Below, piece by piece: positions 20,432 to 30,888 of a stretch of DNA of 64,000 bases. How positions within the stretch are numbered: position 1 is the first letter of the stretch; each line of letters begins with the position of its first letter. The notes under the pieces are model-generated. The model did not search any database and was not told the DNA's origin. It worked only from the letters and a program-made list of their open reading frames with translations. The stretch comes from Tritrichomonas musculus (Eukaryota; Parabasalia; Tritrichomonadida; Tritrichomonadidae), in assembly GCA_039105265.1 (NCBI GenBank), contig JAPFFF010000015.1:2790001-2854000 (forward strand). The letters run 5' to 3'. Both the position numbers and the translations under genes were made by a program.

Positions 20432-20611
20432 AACCAATTCATTTGTAAATGATATTTGAAATCAATCAATTGTTTTTAAACAAAGTTCAAAATCAAATTT
20501 TGTTTTCTAATAGCATTTCAAATCACAATTTTTTTGAATGAAATTTAAAAAAAAAAAAAAAAAATAATTTGTTAATGAAATTCCAAATTTTTTTATTTTA
20601 TTAATAAAAGA
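20432..20611 (+). other. Non-coding interruption inside gene B (candidate unrecognised intron)
   Basis: About 180-200 bases of AT-rich DNA, including an A run at 20550-20565, separate the DUF3447 part from VLRIAADNNNMELLSILL. Genes A and C are interrupted at the same place. No GTAYGT donor and no ACTAACACACAG acceptor, the known trichomonad intron signals, are present. Confidence 0.4.
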
Positions 20612-22036
20612 GTTTTACGTATTGCTGCTGATAATAATAATATGGAACTTTTAAGTATTCTGTTGTCTGATGGTGAAATGAAAGTTCAACAAAAGGCTTT
20701 TGAAAAATGCGCCAATTTGAAGGAAGTCTCAATTCCATCATCAATTTCATTGATTGAAAACTTTGCATTCAAAGATTGTAGCCAACTTAAGAAAATTTCA
20801 ATTGCTTCATCAGTTGGAAGCATTGGCTGTGGCTCTTTTGATGGATGTCATAGTTTGACGAGTATCACAATTCCGCAGTCAGTAACATTCATTGGCAACG
20901 GCGCATTTTATGAATGTTCATCATTGACACGAATAAAAATTCCCAATTCAACGAATTTCATAGGCGAGCTTGCATTTTATGGGTGCAAATCGCTGACTCA
21001 AATAATGATTCCGCCAACGATACAGATAATTAATTCAGGCACTTTTCAAGAATGCACATCATTGGCACAAATTATGATCCCTTCATCGGTGACGTCAATT
21101 GAAGACCATGCATTTGACAATTGTTCATCGTTGTCGCAAATAACAATTCCAGATGGCATCACTTCAATTAAAGATCAGACATTCAATGGATGCACTTCGT
21201 TGTCAGAAATCGTTATTCCTGATTCAGTCGTATCGATTGGAAATTCAGCATTCAATGGTTGTGTGTCGTTGACTAAAGTAACGATTCCTGGTTGTGTCAC
21301 GTCAATTGGAGACTACGCATTCAATCGTTGCTCATCGTTACCGAGTTTTTCCATTCCTTCTTCAACTACAAAAATAGGAAACTATGCATTCAACGAGTGT
21401 GCATTGCTGAAGCAAATAACTATACCTCCTTCTGTTGTATCTCTCGGCACTCATGCTTTTTCTTTATGTCTCGGATTGAGTCAGATTGAGATGAATCATT
21501 CACTCAATGAGATTGGCGATGCTTGCTTCTCAATGTGCTCATTTAGAGAAATATTGATTCCTCCTTTATTAAAGGAAATCAATGATGAAACATTTAAAGG
21601 ATGCGGATTTTTAAAAAGAGTAGAAATTCCTGCTTCAGTGATATCTATTGGAAGATCTGCATTCGATTCTTGCTCTTCACTGGTTCAGGTGAAAATTGAT
21701 GAGAAATCTCGATTGAAAGTTATTGATGATTCCGCATTTTTCGATTGTTCTTCATTATCCGATATTAATATTCCTAATTCAGTGACAAAATTTGGATCAT
21801 TTGCTTTTTTTAATTGCAAATCGTTGACAAATTTACTTTTTCCATCTTCATTGACGTATATTGGCGATTCAGCTTTCAAAAAATGCTCTTCATTAGTTAT
21901 TCCTAAGAAATTGCCATCTTCGCTTAAAAATGTTGGTAAATGGAATTTTGAAGATTGCTCTTTATGTCAAGAAAATGATATATCTGATTCAGTGTCAAAA
22001 GAAAAGAATGAAACGAATTGTTGCATAATTTACTAA
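20612..22036 (+). CDS. Ankyrin-repeat end plus BspA-like LRR domain of gene B
   Basis: The frame opens with an ankyrin half-repeat (VLRIAADNNNMELLSILL) that starts ten codons before the first ATG at 20642, so the ATG is unlikely to be the true start. About eighteen LRR_5 units of 23 residues follow, most with the CSSLxxIxIPxSVxSIG pattern. The end is a polar tail finishing NETNCCIIY. There is no membrane segment. Together with 19292-20400 this would give a protein of about 840 residues. A tRNA-Lys gene begins only 44 bases after the stop, on the same strand. Confidence 0.8.
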   Translation, partial: VLRIAADNNNMELLSILLSDGEMKVQQKAFEKCANLKEVSIPSSISLIENFAFKDCSQLKKISIASSVGSIGCGSFDGCHSLTSITIPQSVTFIGNGAFYECSSLTRIKIPNSTNFIGELAFYGCKSLTQIMIPPTIQIINSGTFQECTSLAQIMIPSSVTSIEDHAFDNCSSLSQITIPDGITSIKDQTFNGCTSLSEIVIPDSVVSIGNSAFNGCVSLTKVTIPGCVTSIGDYAFNRCSSLPSFSIPSSTTKIGNYAFNECALLKQITIPPSVVSLGTHAFSLCLGLSQIEMNHSLNEIGDACFSMCSFREILIPPLLKEINDETFKGCGFLKRVEIPASVISIGRSAFDSCSSLVQVKIDEKSRLKVIDDSAFFDCSSLSDINIPNSVTKFGSFAFFNCKSLTNLLFPSSLTYIGDSAFKKCSSLVIPKKLPSSLKNVGKWNFEDCSLCQENDISDSVSKEKNETNCCIIY

Positions 22037-22079
22037 ACAATTATAGTTCACATAAATTTTGTAATTTTCAATATTAGAT

Positions 22080-22153
22080 GCCTTCGTAGCTCAACCGGCT
22101 AGAGCATAAGACTCTTAATCTTGGGGTTGCGGGTTCGAGTCCCGCCGGAGGCT
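22080..22153 (+). tRNA. tRNA-Lys (anticodon CUU)
   Basis: A complete cloverleaf is visible. The acceptor GCCTTCG pairs with CGGAGGC, the D arm is GCTC...GAGC, the anticodon stem is TAAGA/TCTTG with loop CTCTTAA placing CUU at 34-36, and the T arm is GCGGG-TTCGAGT-CCCGC. The discriminator base is T at 22153. A T-rich run starting at 22158 serves as a polymerase III terminator. There is no intron. Confidence 0.95.
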
Positions 22154-23040
22154 GATATTTTTTATTTTTTTTTTAATTTTTTTTTAATGAAGACATTGAG
22201 ATACGATTTTTTTGTATGCATTGAATTTTTTTTACAATATTCAAAAATTGAATAGAGGAAAACAATCAACCAAAACATTTTCTTTTATGATTTGGATTAA
22301 AGGGGAACCTATTTGAGATTTTTTTCAAATTTGGATTTGTGATTTTTAAATATGATAAATAATTTTAATTTTCAATTCTGATAAAATGTTAATTAGTAAT
22401 AAAAAAAATTTATCGTAGCAAAAAAAAGATATGATAAAAAAGATGTTTTTCATTCAAAAATTTAAACTTTTTGATACAAATCCTAATTTTTTATTCAATT
22501 TTTATTTTTATTCTCAAATGAATTAGAATAATATGTTTATATCTTTTTATTAAATATAGTAATTAAAAATATATCATATGATAATACTTATATATATACT
22601 CAATTTATATATATTAATTATTTTGATAAAATATTAAACCTAAAATAAGATATGCATTAAATTAATAGTATCTGCATTTTAAGAAAAAACGTTATTTAAT
22701 GAGTAGATAACGTATTTTTTGTTTAATAAATAATCATTATTTTGATAAACAAAAAACATTTGTTAAAAAAAGAATCAGTAATTCAATTAAATATGCGTTT
22801 AAAACAATTATTTATTATTCGTTTACATTAAAATTTAATATTTCAAATAAATCATAATTAATTTTTCCAATTTTTGATTTTTAATTTGCAAATTTATTGT
22901 CCATTGATTTGTATAAGATGATATTGAATCTTTTAAATGCGGAAATAAGTGGATTTTGAAAAAGAATTATGCATATTTTTAATAACAATTCAATACTAAA
23001 GTTTATATAAAAATAGGTTTTTTTCGAGTGAAACGAAATC
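22154..23040. other. Gene-free AT-rich spacer
   Basis: Nothing is seen except A/T-rich DNA and the polymerase III termination stretch just after the tRNA. No open frame longer than 60 codons with coding-like composition is present. Confidence 0.5.
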
Positions 23041-23043
23041 AAT

Positions 23044-23494
23044 GAACTGGAATATTAATTTTTCTGCATTGCTCGATGCAAGTTCTACCAAAAAACAAGC
23101 AGTGAAAACATCAAAATTTACAATTCTTTTGATGGTGTAGCGGTTAGGCAGTTGAGTTATAGAAAAAGTTTTCTTTCAATTTTGAATTGCACTTTTGAGA
23201 GGGCAAAAAATTCTATATTTTATATGGCTAGTGAAAGCGGAAGTCCTGTCCAAATTGAAAATTGTGATTTCAATGGAAAAATGGCCGATGGTTCTTATTA
23301 TATATCAATCAAAAGTTGTTGGATAAAATGCTCCAAAGCTTAGAATCAAGTCTTGCGATTTCGAAAATAAAGATAGAATCGTTGAAGATAACGATTTAAT
23401 TGAAAATCAAAGATTTGTATATTTAAACCCAAAAATAGGTAATGCTCTGTTTGCTGTTATTGGGATAGCTATCAATATTGATAATCAAAACTAA
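23044..23494 (+). pseudogene. Fragment of a beta-helix surface-protein gene
   Basis: Three short stretches read like the parallel beta-helix of trichomonad surface proteins: NWNINFSALLDASSTKKQAV near 23044, SILNCTFERAKNSIFYM and QIENCDFNGKMADGSYY at 23160-23300, then IKSCDFENKDRIVEDND to a stop at 23494. The C-containing NCxF units resemble those of the membrane protein at 49529-51472. The stretches are in different frames and there is no start, membrane segment or tail, so this is a decayed fragment. Confidence 0.55.
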
Positions 23495-23584
23495 TAAAAT
23501 GCAAAAAGAATTGAACGGGATTGAAGATTCTAATGGATCATTATAATAAATTTTAATCCTTAAACTAAAATATATTAAAAAAAA

Positions 23585-23664
23585 TGGTTGCTGTGGGGTT
23601 CGAACCCACGCCCTCGCGGACCAGTGCCTTAAACTGGCGCCTTAGACCACTCGGCCAAACAACC
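23585..23664 (-). tRNA. tRNA-Leu (anticodon AAG)
   Basis: On the minus strand the acceptor GGTTGTT pairs with AGCAACC and the discriminator is A. The D arm is TGGCCGAGTGGTCTAAGGC, the anticodon stem CCAGT/ACTGG carries loop TTAAGGC with AAG at 34-36, and a long variable arm (TCCGCGAGGGCG) marks a class II tRNA. The T arm is GTGGG-TTCGAAC-CCCAC. All of these fit tRNA-Leu. No intron is seen. Confidence 0.95.
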
Positions 23665-23823
23665 TTCTTATTCTTTCAATCTCCTTTTTCTATATATAAC
23701 ATTATTATTTGCTTTAATATTAACTCTAACAAAATAAAGAAAAGAAAAAAAAAATAAATTAAGCCCTCGTTTATTTTTATTGAAAACATTTAACAATTAC
23801 CATGAAAATAATTACAAAATTTT

Positions 23824-25647
23824 CTATTCATCTTCTATAATGGTATGTATTTCACAATGACCACCTTGTATTGGATTTGATACCTGTGGCAATGAACTCT
23901 TCGTATTTTTTCTAGCTTGCTTCATATTGTAAAAATAGCTTTGTGAGCAATTGAATGAGTTTAATTTAAGAGGTTTATTTTTGTCAATTTGCTTGAAACT
24001 AGGCGTGTAAAACTTTGCATCCTTTCTTTGAACAAAGTTAATAGGTATTAATCTGAATTCTTCATAATTATCATTTATATCAAATATTGCGCACCCAGCT
24101 ATTCCACCTAATTGAACTGAAGATGATGAATAAATAGTTACAATTTTTTTTTCTTGATCTGATTTTATTCCACTTTTTATAGATTCATGCCCACGAACTA
24201 TCATTTTCATTTTATTTCGTTTAAGAAAATTATTTGTTAAAACGAAGCCGAAATAGCAGCCAGCGCCTCTATTTGAAGGTATACTTAGTTCGCATGAATT
24301 AATAGGATCCGACCACATAAGGTCTGTTAAGAGTTCGATGTTGTTATGTTCATCTTCATCGTCATCATCAGTATGAATATTTTTATCCAAGCCAATATTG
24401 TCAGCGTACTGCTTCATCATCTCCATCTGAGCGCTTGAAATATTGAATGATGCCGGATTAAATGTAATCTGTGATTTATTATCATTAGAATTTTCATTAT
24501 TAGTTTGAAAAGAAGGAACCGGGCTTGAAGTATCGAAGTTTATGTCAGAAAGTTGAGGAATTGTATTAACATCATCTAAATTTATGTTTTGCTGGGAAGA
24601 TATTGTCTTTGGTGTTTGATTTGAATTTTGAATTGAATTTTGGTCAGAGTTTTGAATTATATTTTGGTCTGAATTTTGAATTGTATTTTGGTCATTTGGA
24701 TCTGGTAATGATGGCAATGGTGAGTTAATTAAATGCTGCTTCATTCCAAGAGGCGGTAGCTTCTTGTTTAGAAGAATTTTGTGGTTAGTTTGATGCACAT
24801 TTTGTAACGAATATTTAACGTTCACCGCGGCTGCTCTAAAATCAGAAGAATCAGAGAATCTGTGCCTTTTTTGCGCTGATTTGAAAAATGACATGTTTGA
24901 GCCAAGACTTGGGTTAACGTTCATCAAAGACGATCGAATATTCAATGCAGCAGGTCTGAAATTTGAAGCGACAGAAAACCTCTGTCTTCTTTTTGAAGAA
25001 TTTGAGGTGCTTGTGTATATTTTCTTGATAGGAAGCTTGAACTCTGTCTCTATTTGTTTTATTTCATGGAATAATGGTGATAAACCGCCATGTACACAGA
25101 AAATATGATCGTTAATAACGGCCGCAATTGGAAGCCAAGAAAAAGTTTCGTTTAATTTGTTGTATAATGTTTCTGAGTAGCCTGATTCGAGGATTTCATC
25201 TTTAAATCCACCATAAGCATTCACACTGGCAAATTCATGGTTCCCTCTTATCAAGAAAAAATGATCAGGATATTCAATTCTTAATGCTAAGAGAAGGGTG
25301 ATTGTTTCAAGTTGGTATTGGCCTCTATCAATATAATCGCCAAGAAAAAGAACTCTGTTTGAAAAGATATCTATTATGGAATTCATTAATCGAATTAAGT
25401 CATGAAGATTGCCATGTAGGTCGCCAATAACAATTGAAGGAGATGATATATATACCATCGTTTGGTTAATTTGCTTTAAGATCTGAATTGCAGAGTCACA
25501 AAGATGAATTAAATTTTCTTCGCTAAATCGTGGAATTTTCAAATCATCTGTTCCTAATTTATCAATAGATTCGTTATTTCCATTTAAGAAATGTCTATAG
25601 CATCTCAAAACAAATGACGAAATTTCTGAATCAGAAGTTTGCTCCAT
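23824..25647 (-). CDS. PPP-family serine/threonine phosphatase with a 230-residue insertion
   Basis: The protein has 607 residues. All metal-binding signatures of the PP1/PP2A/calcineurin family are present: GDLHGN at 75-80, GDYIDRG at 103-109, RGNHE at 134-138, HGGLSP at 186-191 and RGHE at 485-488, with DLMWSDP at 442-448. The catalytic core therefore looks active. In ordinary PP1 about 30 residues separate HGG from WSDP; here about 250 do. The insertion (about 205-437) contains two copies of an RFSxxSxFRxAAxN motif (near 223 and 263), then Asn/Gln/Ser-rich repeats (NSDQN) and an acidic DDDDEDE run. It lies on the face near the active site, so it may control substrate access. The C-terminal 80 residues after the core are unassigned. 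The start at 25647 is the first ATG after upstream stops. Confidence 0.9.
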   Translation of the reverse strand: MEQTSDSEISSFVLRCYRHFLNGNNESIDKLGTDDLKIPRFSEENLIHLCDSAIQILKQINQTMVYISSPSIVIGDLHGNLHDLIRLMNSIIDIFSNRVLFLGDYIDRGQYQLETITLLLALRIEYPDHFFLIRGNHEFASVNAYGGFKDEILESGYSETLYNKLNETFSWLPIAAVINDHIFCVHGGLSPLFHEIKQIETEFKLPIKKIYTSTSNSSKRRQRFSVASNFRPAALNIRSSLMNVNPSLGSNMSFFKSAQKRHRFSDSSDFRAAAVNVKYSLQNVHQTNHKILLNKKLPPLGMKQHLINSPLPSLPDPNDQNTIQNSDQNIIQNSDQNSIQNSNQTPKTISSQQNINLDDVNTIPQLSDINFDTSSPVPSFQTNNENSNDNKSQITFNPASFNISSAQMEMMKQYADNIGLDKNIHTDDDDEDEHNNIELLTDLMWSDPINSCELSIPSNRGAGCYFGFVLTNNFLKRNKMKMIVRGHESIKSGIKSDQEKKIVTIYSSSSVQLGGIAGCAIFDINDNYEEFRLIPINFVQRKDAKFYTPSFKQIDKNKPLKLNSFNCSQSYFYNMKQARKNTKSSLPQVSNPIQGGHCEIHTIIEDE

Positions 25648-27840
25648 TAGTTTTTAAAATAATGTTATGCAAAATATTAAATTTCATTTATATATTGGTA
25701 TTTTAATTAGAAAAAACTATTACAAATTAAAAAATATTATTAAATTCATAATTTACTTATAAAAAATATTTTATTATTTATTATTATTTATTAAATTTTA
25801 ATATATTTCAGTAAAGATTGATTTACGTGAAAACAAAAATTTTATAATCAATTTTTTTACAAAAATTGCAATTAATAATTTATAAATATTTAAAATACAT
25901 CATTAAATAATATTTTACTTTTTTACTATCATTGAAAATATTCAAAGAAAATAAAATAAAATAAAATGATCAATAGTATATGCTATTAGACATGTATCTT
26001 TGCATATACTTATTATTTTATTTGTTATTTAATTTTATATGTATTATAATAAATTTAAGTTATATTTATGTTAAAATAAAATATTTATATTTTTATTTAA
26101 AATAAAAAATTATGCTATATATTTACTAATATAAATGAACTTTTTGAAAACAATTGAGAGCTCTCTCAAGAAGTATAAGGTTTTTTCTGAAGATTTAAAG
26201 GTTTATAGAATTACTCTATTATTCTAGAAAAAGGTAATGACACGGTCAAACTTTTTCAATAGAAGGAAATGGCTTTTCAAAAAGTGGTGAAAAGAATATA
26301 AATATATCAATAATTTAACTAAAATTTATAAAACAATTTTGATAATAAAAAAATATGAAATATGTGAAATATAATAGCTAAATATAAAAAAGAAAAAATA
26401 GATTTTTTCTTTTACGCACGATCTGATCAAACGAAGTCATTTCCTTTCATTTTAATGAATTTCTTATTTTTTTATGTTAGATTAAAAAAAATTAAATTAT
26501 GAAAAATTATTGCTCAAATCGGTTTTAAAAAATATTGATTATTAAATTATAATGGCAATATATAAAAATGCAAATAAGCTGCATAAGAAAAAAGAAAAAA
26601 TGAAAAAGCTTTTATTAATTAATTGATAATGAATAACAAGCTTTAAATATAGTTTTCTCTCATTTTTTTATTATCATTTTTTACTCTCAATTTTTTACTA
26701 TCATTTTCCTCTCAATTTTATTATTTTATTCAAATATTTTTCAATAAGTTATCTCAAATTATTTGAAAAGGAACGATTAATTTTTGAAGGGTGTCATGAC
26801 CTTTTCATGACCTTTTTCTAGAATAATATTCTAGAGTTGTTTTATTCTCAAATATTGATCGATCATATATGTATTCTCGCGATTCATTTTTCTGTAGATA
26901 TTTTTAATATCATCATATGTTTTATTTTTGAATTGTACATCTATTTTAATCATAATAATAATATATTTAACGTAGGATTTTGAGGAATAACTAAGTAACT
27001 TTTTCACTTTTTCTTTCATTTTTAAACTTTTTGTTTTAATGTATTGAATATTGTTTTTATTACTTTTCATAATTCTTATTTGCTGTTCCTTCTTGTTGAA
27101 ATGAAAATTATAATATCAAGTAGGAATATCATTATTTCTTCTATTTGATTTTGTTTGACTCAACATTTTAAATGATTATGTATTGAAATCCATATCTAGA
27201 TATATTAAGAATTTATTTTATTTTATTGATTGATATAAATAAATAAAATCTCTTTTTGGTTTCTTAAAATATAAATTTAACCAATATATATTTAAATATT
27301 AATTCTGAATAAGGCTTTTTCAATTATTATAAATGAAAAAGTTTCAAGTTTTAAATTGATTGAAAAAGAAAATCATAATATCTTTTTTTTCTACGTTAAA
27401 AATAAAATTATATAAATATATGTAATATAAATAATGATATATAAAATAAAAATATAAAAAAATTAGTTTTTTACAGATAAATTATCAAGATATAATTTTA
27501 ATGTTTATATCAAAAATTCCCAAAGAAATTTCTCTTCATCAAAGACATTTTATCAAATACAAATATGTATACATATTATTGTATAATTATATATTAATTA
27601 TATAAAAATAAATACTTTATTTATTTTTATTTATCAAGAAAAATGTGTTTTTTTAAAATTTTATTTTTCTGAACTTTTTTAAAATCAATTGAATAAAATA
27701 TGAAAATATACCTCAAAAATGTATTGCTAACGTTATAAAACAAATTATTATTTATTACTAAATATTATTATTAGAACAATATATAGAATATCAAATCATT
27801 CAATGGTTTTTACTTTTTTTCTGAAAACTTTCATTACAGG
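25648..27840. other. Long AT-rich gene-free region
   Basis: More than 2 kb of very AT-rich DNA separates the phosphatase from the large BspA gene. The only structure I could identify is the TA-flanked inverted-repeat element at 26219-26826. Short open frames here have Ile/Lys/Asn/Tyr composition that follows from base composition alone. Confidence 0.6.
26219..26826. mobile_element. 608-bp MITE-like element with TA flanks
   Basis: TTATTCTAGAAAAAGGT at 26219-26235 is repeated in inverted orientation at 26810-26826, with TA on the outside of both copies. Next to the ends, both arms carry related GGTCATGAC-type words. There is no coding capacity inside. This is the size and structure of a miniature inverted-repeat element moved by a TA-targeting transposase. 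Confidence 0.6.
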
Positions 27841-27929
27841 CTGCGCATTTCAAATCGGCCCTTTTTAACACTTTTTAAGGTCAATTTAAGGTCAAATATC
27901 CGTTAAAAGGGCCGATTTGAAATGCGCAG
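27841..27929. repeat. Long hairpin-forming inverted repeat before the large BspA gene
   Basis: The left arm at 27841-27869 begins CTGCGCATTTCAAATCGGCC and the right arm at 27902-27929 is its reverse complement apart from one extra T. About 32 bases separate them, holding two AAGGTCAA words. The arms are much richer in GC than the surroundings. The hairpin ends 38 bases before the likely start codon at 27967. It could be a very small foldback element or a regulatory hairpin. Confidence 0.8.
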
Positions 27930-27966
27930 ACTGTATTTTTTTTTTTTTTTAGGAGTAAGTATAATA

Positions 27967-30888
27967 ATGAGCTCGCTATCAACATCAGCCAATTTTGTAC
28001 CATCTTCTAATATGCGGCATGGTATTATATGCACCGTTGAAAAAATTTATCAACTTCCAGATGAAATCCAGCGCAACTTAATAGTTATTCAAAGTTATCA
28101 AAAAAATAAAAAAATCCGAGAAGAAAAATCAATTTTAACGAAAATCCAAATTTTTTTGGAATATTTGAATGAAATTCCCGATCAAGATTATAAGTATCTT
28201 TTTTTAATTGCATGTCAAAACGAAGAAAAGAACCCCGAAGAAATAATTCGCCAAGTAAATGAAATTGAAATTTCGAGTCAATTGACAGAAGTTTTACATG
28301 CAAAAAGTCTGCTTAATTCAAATGAATTTGGAAATCATTTGAACAACTTCAAAACCATTTTTTTTGAGCTCGAATATCATAATCAATCTTCTTCATTTGA
28401 TGACATTTACAAGCAGTTAGTTGACCTGAAGGAAAAAAATTCTACGCCAAAAAAATTTATTTCTGTTTTTATCACTGGACTCAGCAAAACAGACACGAAA
28501 TTTATCAAAGATAAAAACATTGATATTGTCCGACTTGATAAAACAATTACTAAAATTACAGATGGATCTTTCTCTGAATGTTTATCATTAACAAAAATCG
28601 AAATTCCATCTTCTGTAACTTCAATTGAAGATGGTTCTTTCTTTGGATGCTCATCATTAACACAAATCACAATTCCTTCTTCTCTAGCTGAAATTGGAGA
28701 TGGTATTTTGTGTGAATGCCAAAAGTTAAACAAAATCACGATTATTCCATGCGAGGAAAGGAGGATTAAATATTTCGAAGATCAGTTTCTTATTTATAAA
28801 AGTGAACCAAATAATAAAATTTATGATACTCTTGTTTGGACTAAACTAGCATTAAATGTTGTAAGAATTCCATCATTCATTAGGATAATTAAAGGAGCTG
28901 CTTTCTATAAATGTTCATCATTAACACAAATTCAAATTCCTTCTTCTGTAACTAATATTGGAATGTATGCTTTCTATGGATGCTCATCATTAACACAAAT
29001 CGCATTTGAAATTCCTTCTTCTGTAACTGAAATTGGAGATTCTGCTTTCTCTAGATGTTCATCATTAACACAAATCACAATTCCTTCTTCTGTAACTGAA
29101 ATTGGATGGAAGTATTTCAAAAGATGTTCATCATTGACACAAATCACATTTGAAATTCCTTCTTCTGTAACTGAAATTGGAGGTCATGCTTTCAAAAGAT
29201 GTTCATCATTAAAACAAATCACAATTCCTTCTTCTGTGACTAAAATTGGAGATGATGCTTTCTGTGAGTGTTCATCTTTAGCACAAATCACAATTCCTTC
29301 TTCTGTGATTGAAATTGGACCTGGAGCTTTCTATGAATGTTCATTATTAACACAAATTGCATTTGAAATTCCTTCTTCTGTAATTAAAATTGGGTTTGTT
29401 GCTTTCTATAAATGTTCATCATTAACACAAATTCAAATTCCTTCTTCTGTAACTAATATTGGAAATCATGCTTTCTATGAATGCTCATCTTTAACACAAG
29501 TAGCATTTGAGATTCCTTCTTCTGCAACTAAAATTGGAGTTGATGCTTTCAGTAAATGTTCATCTTTAGCACAAATTGAGATTCCATCTTCTGTAACTGA
29601 AATTGGAGATTCTGCTTTCTCTGAATGTTCATCATTAACACAAATCACAATTCCATCTTCTGTAACTTCATTTGGCGATAATATTTTCAATGGAGTTAAG
29701 GCACTTGAAATAACAGGGAATATTAAATACATTCCAGAAGGATTTTTTTCGCAATGTTCGTCATTAACACAAATAAAAATTCCTTGTTCTGTAACTGAAA
29801 TTGAATATAATGCTTTCTGTGGATGTTCGTCATTAAAGCAAATTGAAATTCCATCTTCTGTAACTAAAATTGGAGGTTCTGCTTTCTCTGGATGTTCGTC
29901 GTTAACGCAAATCACAATCCCTCCTTCAGTAACTTCAATTGGAGATTCTGCTTTCTCTGGATGTTCATCATTAACGCAAATCACAATCCCTCCTTCAGTA
30001 ACTTCAATTGGAGATTCTGCTTTCTCTGGATGTTCGTCGTTAACGCAAATCACAATCCCTCCTTCAGTAACTTCAATTGGAGATTCTGCTTTCTCTGGAT
30101 GTTCGTCGTTAACGCAAATCACAATTCTATCTTCTGTAACTTCATTTGGCGATAATATTTTCAATGGAGTTAAAACACTTGAAATAAAAGGAAATATCCA
30201 ATATATTCCAAACCATTTATTTTCAATATCTTTCGGAGGATGTTCTTCATTAACGCAAATAACAATTCCTTCTTCTGTAACTGAAATCGAAGAATGTGCT
30301 TTCATTGGATTTTCAGCATTAACAAAAATCACATTTTCAGTTCCTTCTTCTATAACTTCAATTGGAAGACATTCTTTCTATAGATGTTCATCGTTAATAC
30401 AAATCGCGATTCCTTCTTCTGTGACTGAAATCGGGGAAGGTGCTTTCTTTGAGTGTTCATCGTTAACACAAATTGTAATTCCTACTTCGGTAACTTCAAT
30501 TGGAGAACATGCTTTCTCTGGATGCTCATCATTAACAAAAGTTGAAATTCCTTATTCTGCAATATCAATTGGAAATTATGCTTTCTTTGGATGTTCATCA
30601 TTAGCACAAATCGCGATTCCTTCTTCTGTAACTTCAATTGGATATTTTGCTTTTAATAAATGTTCATCATTAACACGAATTGAAATTCCTTCTTCTGTAA
30701 CTTTTATTGGAGATTCTGCTTTTAATGAATGTTCATCATTAACACGAATTGAAATTCCTTCTTCTGTAACTTTTATTGGAGATTCTGCTTTTAATGAATG
30801 TTCATCATTGATGCAAATCATAATTCCATCAAAAATAGACACAAGTAGTCTTGGTATTAAAAGCAGTGTCTCAATAATTAGAATTTGA
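27967..30888 (+). CDS. Large BspA-like LRR protein with helical N-terminal domain
   Basis: I choose the ATG at 27967 (MSSLSTSANFV); the upstream in-frame ATG at 27922 lies inside the hairpin arm and would add MRRLYFFFFLG. The protein then has 973 residues. Residues 1-180 form a helical domain (VEKIYQLPDEIQRNLIVIQ; EVLHAKSLLNSNEFGNHLNNF) shared with the broken gene at 14677. From about residue 185 to 970 come more than thirty LRR_5 units. Most are 23 residues; some have an extra FE or FS in the strand, and two blocks carry a divergent FGDNIFNGVKALEI unit. Three units at 29920-30126 are nearly identical at DNA level. There is no membrane segment. It is probably a scaffold or secreted/surface binding protein; trichomonad BspA proteins are of both kinds. 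Confidence 0.9.
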   Translation: MSSLSTSANFVPSSNMRHGIICTVEKIYQLPDEIQRNLIVIQSYQKNKKIREEKSILTKIQIFLEYLNEIPDQDYKYLFLIACQNEEKNPEEIIRQVNEIEISSQLTEVLHAKSLLNSNEFGNHLNNFKTIFFELEYHNQSSSFDDIYKQLVDLKEKNSTPKKFISVFITGLSKTDTKFIKDKNIDIVRLDKTITKITDGSFSECLSLTKIEIPSSVTSIEDGSFFGCSSLTQITIPSSLAEIGDGILCECQKLNKITIIPCEERRIKYFEDQFLIYKSEPNNKIYDTLVWTKLALNVVRIPSFIRIIKGAAFYKCSSLTQIQIPSSVTNIGMYAFYGCSSLTQIAFEIPSSVTEIGDSAFSRCSSLTQITIPSSVTEIGWKYFKRCSSLTQITFEIPSSVTEIGGHAFKRCSSLKQITIPSSVTKIGDDAFCECSSLAQITIPSSVIEIGPGAFYECSLLTQIAFEIPSSVIKIGFVAFYKCSSLTQIQIPSSVTNIGNHAFYECSSLTQVAFEIPSSATKIGVDAFSKCSSLAQIEIPSSVTEIGDSAFSECSSLTQITIPSSVTSFGDNIFNGVKALEITGNIKYIPEGFFSQCSSLTQIKIPCSVTEIEYNAFCGCSSLKQIEIPSSVTKIGGSAFSGCSSLTQITIPPSVTSIGDSAFSGCSSLTQITIPPSVTSIGDSAFSGCSSLTQITIPPSVTSIGDSAFSGCSSLTQITILSSVTSFGDNIFNGVKTLEIKGNIQYIPNHLFSISFGGCSSLTQITIPSSVTEIEECAFIGFSALTKITFSVPSSITSIGRHSFYRCSSLIQIAIPSSVTEIGEGAFFECSSLTQIVIPTSVTSIGEHAFSGCSSLTKVEIPYSAISIGNYAFFGCSSLAQIAIPSSVTSIGYFAFNKCSSLTRIEIPSSVTFIGDSAFNECSSLTRIEIPSSVTFIGDSAFNECSSLMQIIIPSKIDTSSLGIKSSVSIIRI
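29920..30126 (+). repeat. Three nearly identical 69-bp LRR units
   Basis: The stretch starting CTCCTTCAGTAACTTC recurs at 29921, 29990 and 30059, with a period of 69 bases (23 codons) and only scattered changes. Other units of the gene are much more divergent. This points to recent unequal exchange or slippage that changes LRR number. Confidence 0.85.

Noticed and set aside
26831-27070. 79-codon Lys/Ile-rich minus-strand frame
   Set aside because: Composition follows the AT-rich base content; no domain, no promoter-like sequence, no relative in the window.
27922-27966. ATG at 27922 as the start of the large BspA protein with a hydrophobic leader
   Set aside because: It falls inside the right arm of the hairpin, and the FFFF run comes from a T homopolymer; the ATG at 27967 is preferred, although a leader cannot be excluded.
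29475-30332. 285-codon minus-strand frame with repeated VICVNDEHPEKAESPI
   Set aside because: It is the antisense shadow of the tandem LRR units in the 27967 gene; an open antisense frame follows from the repetitive coding sequence.
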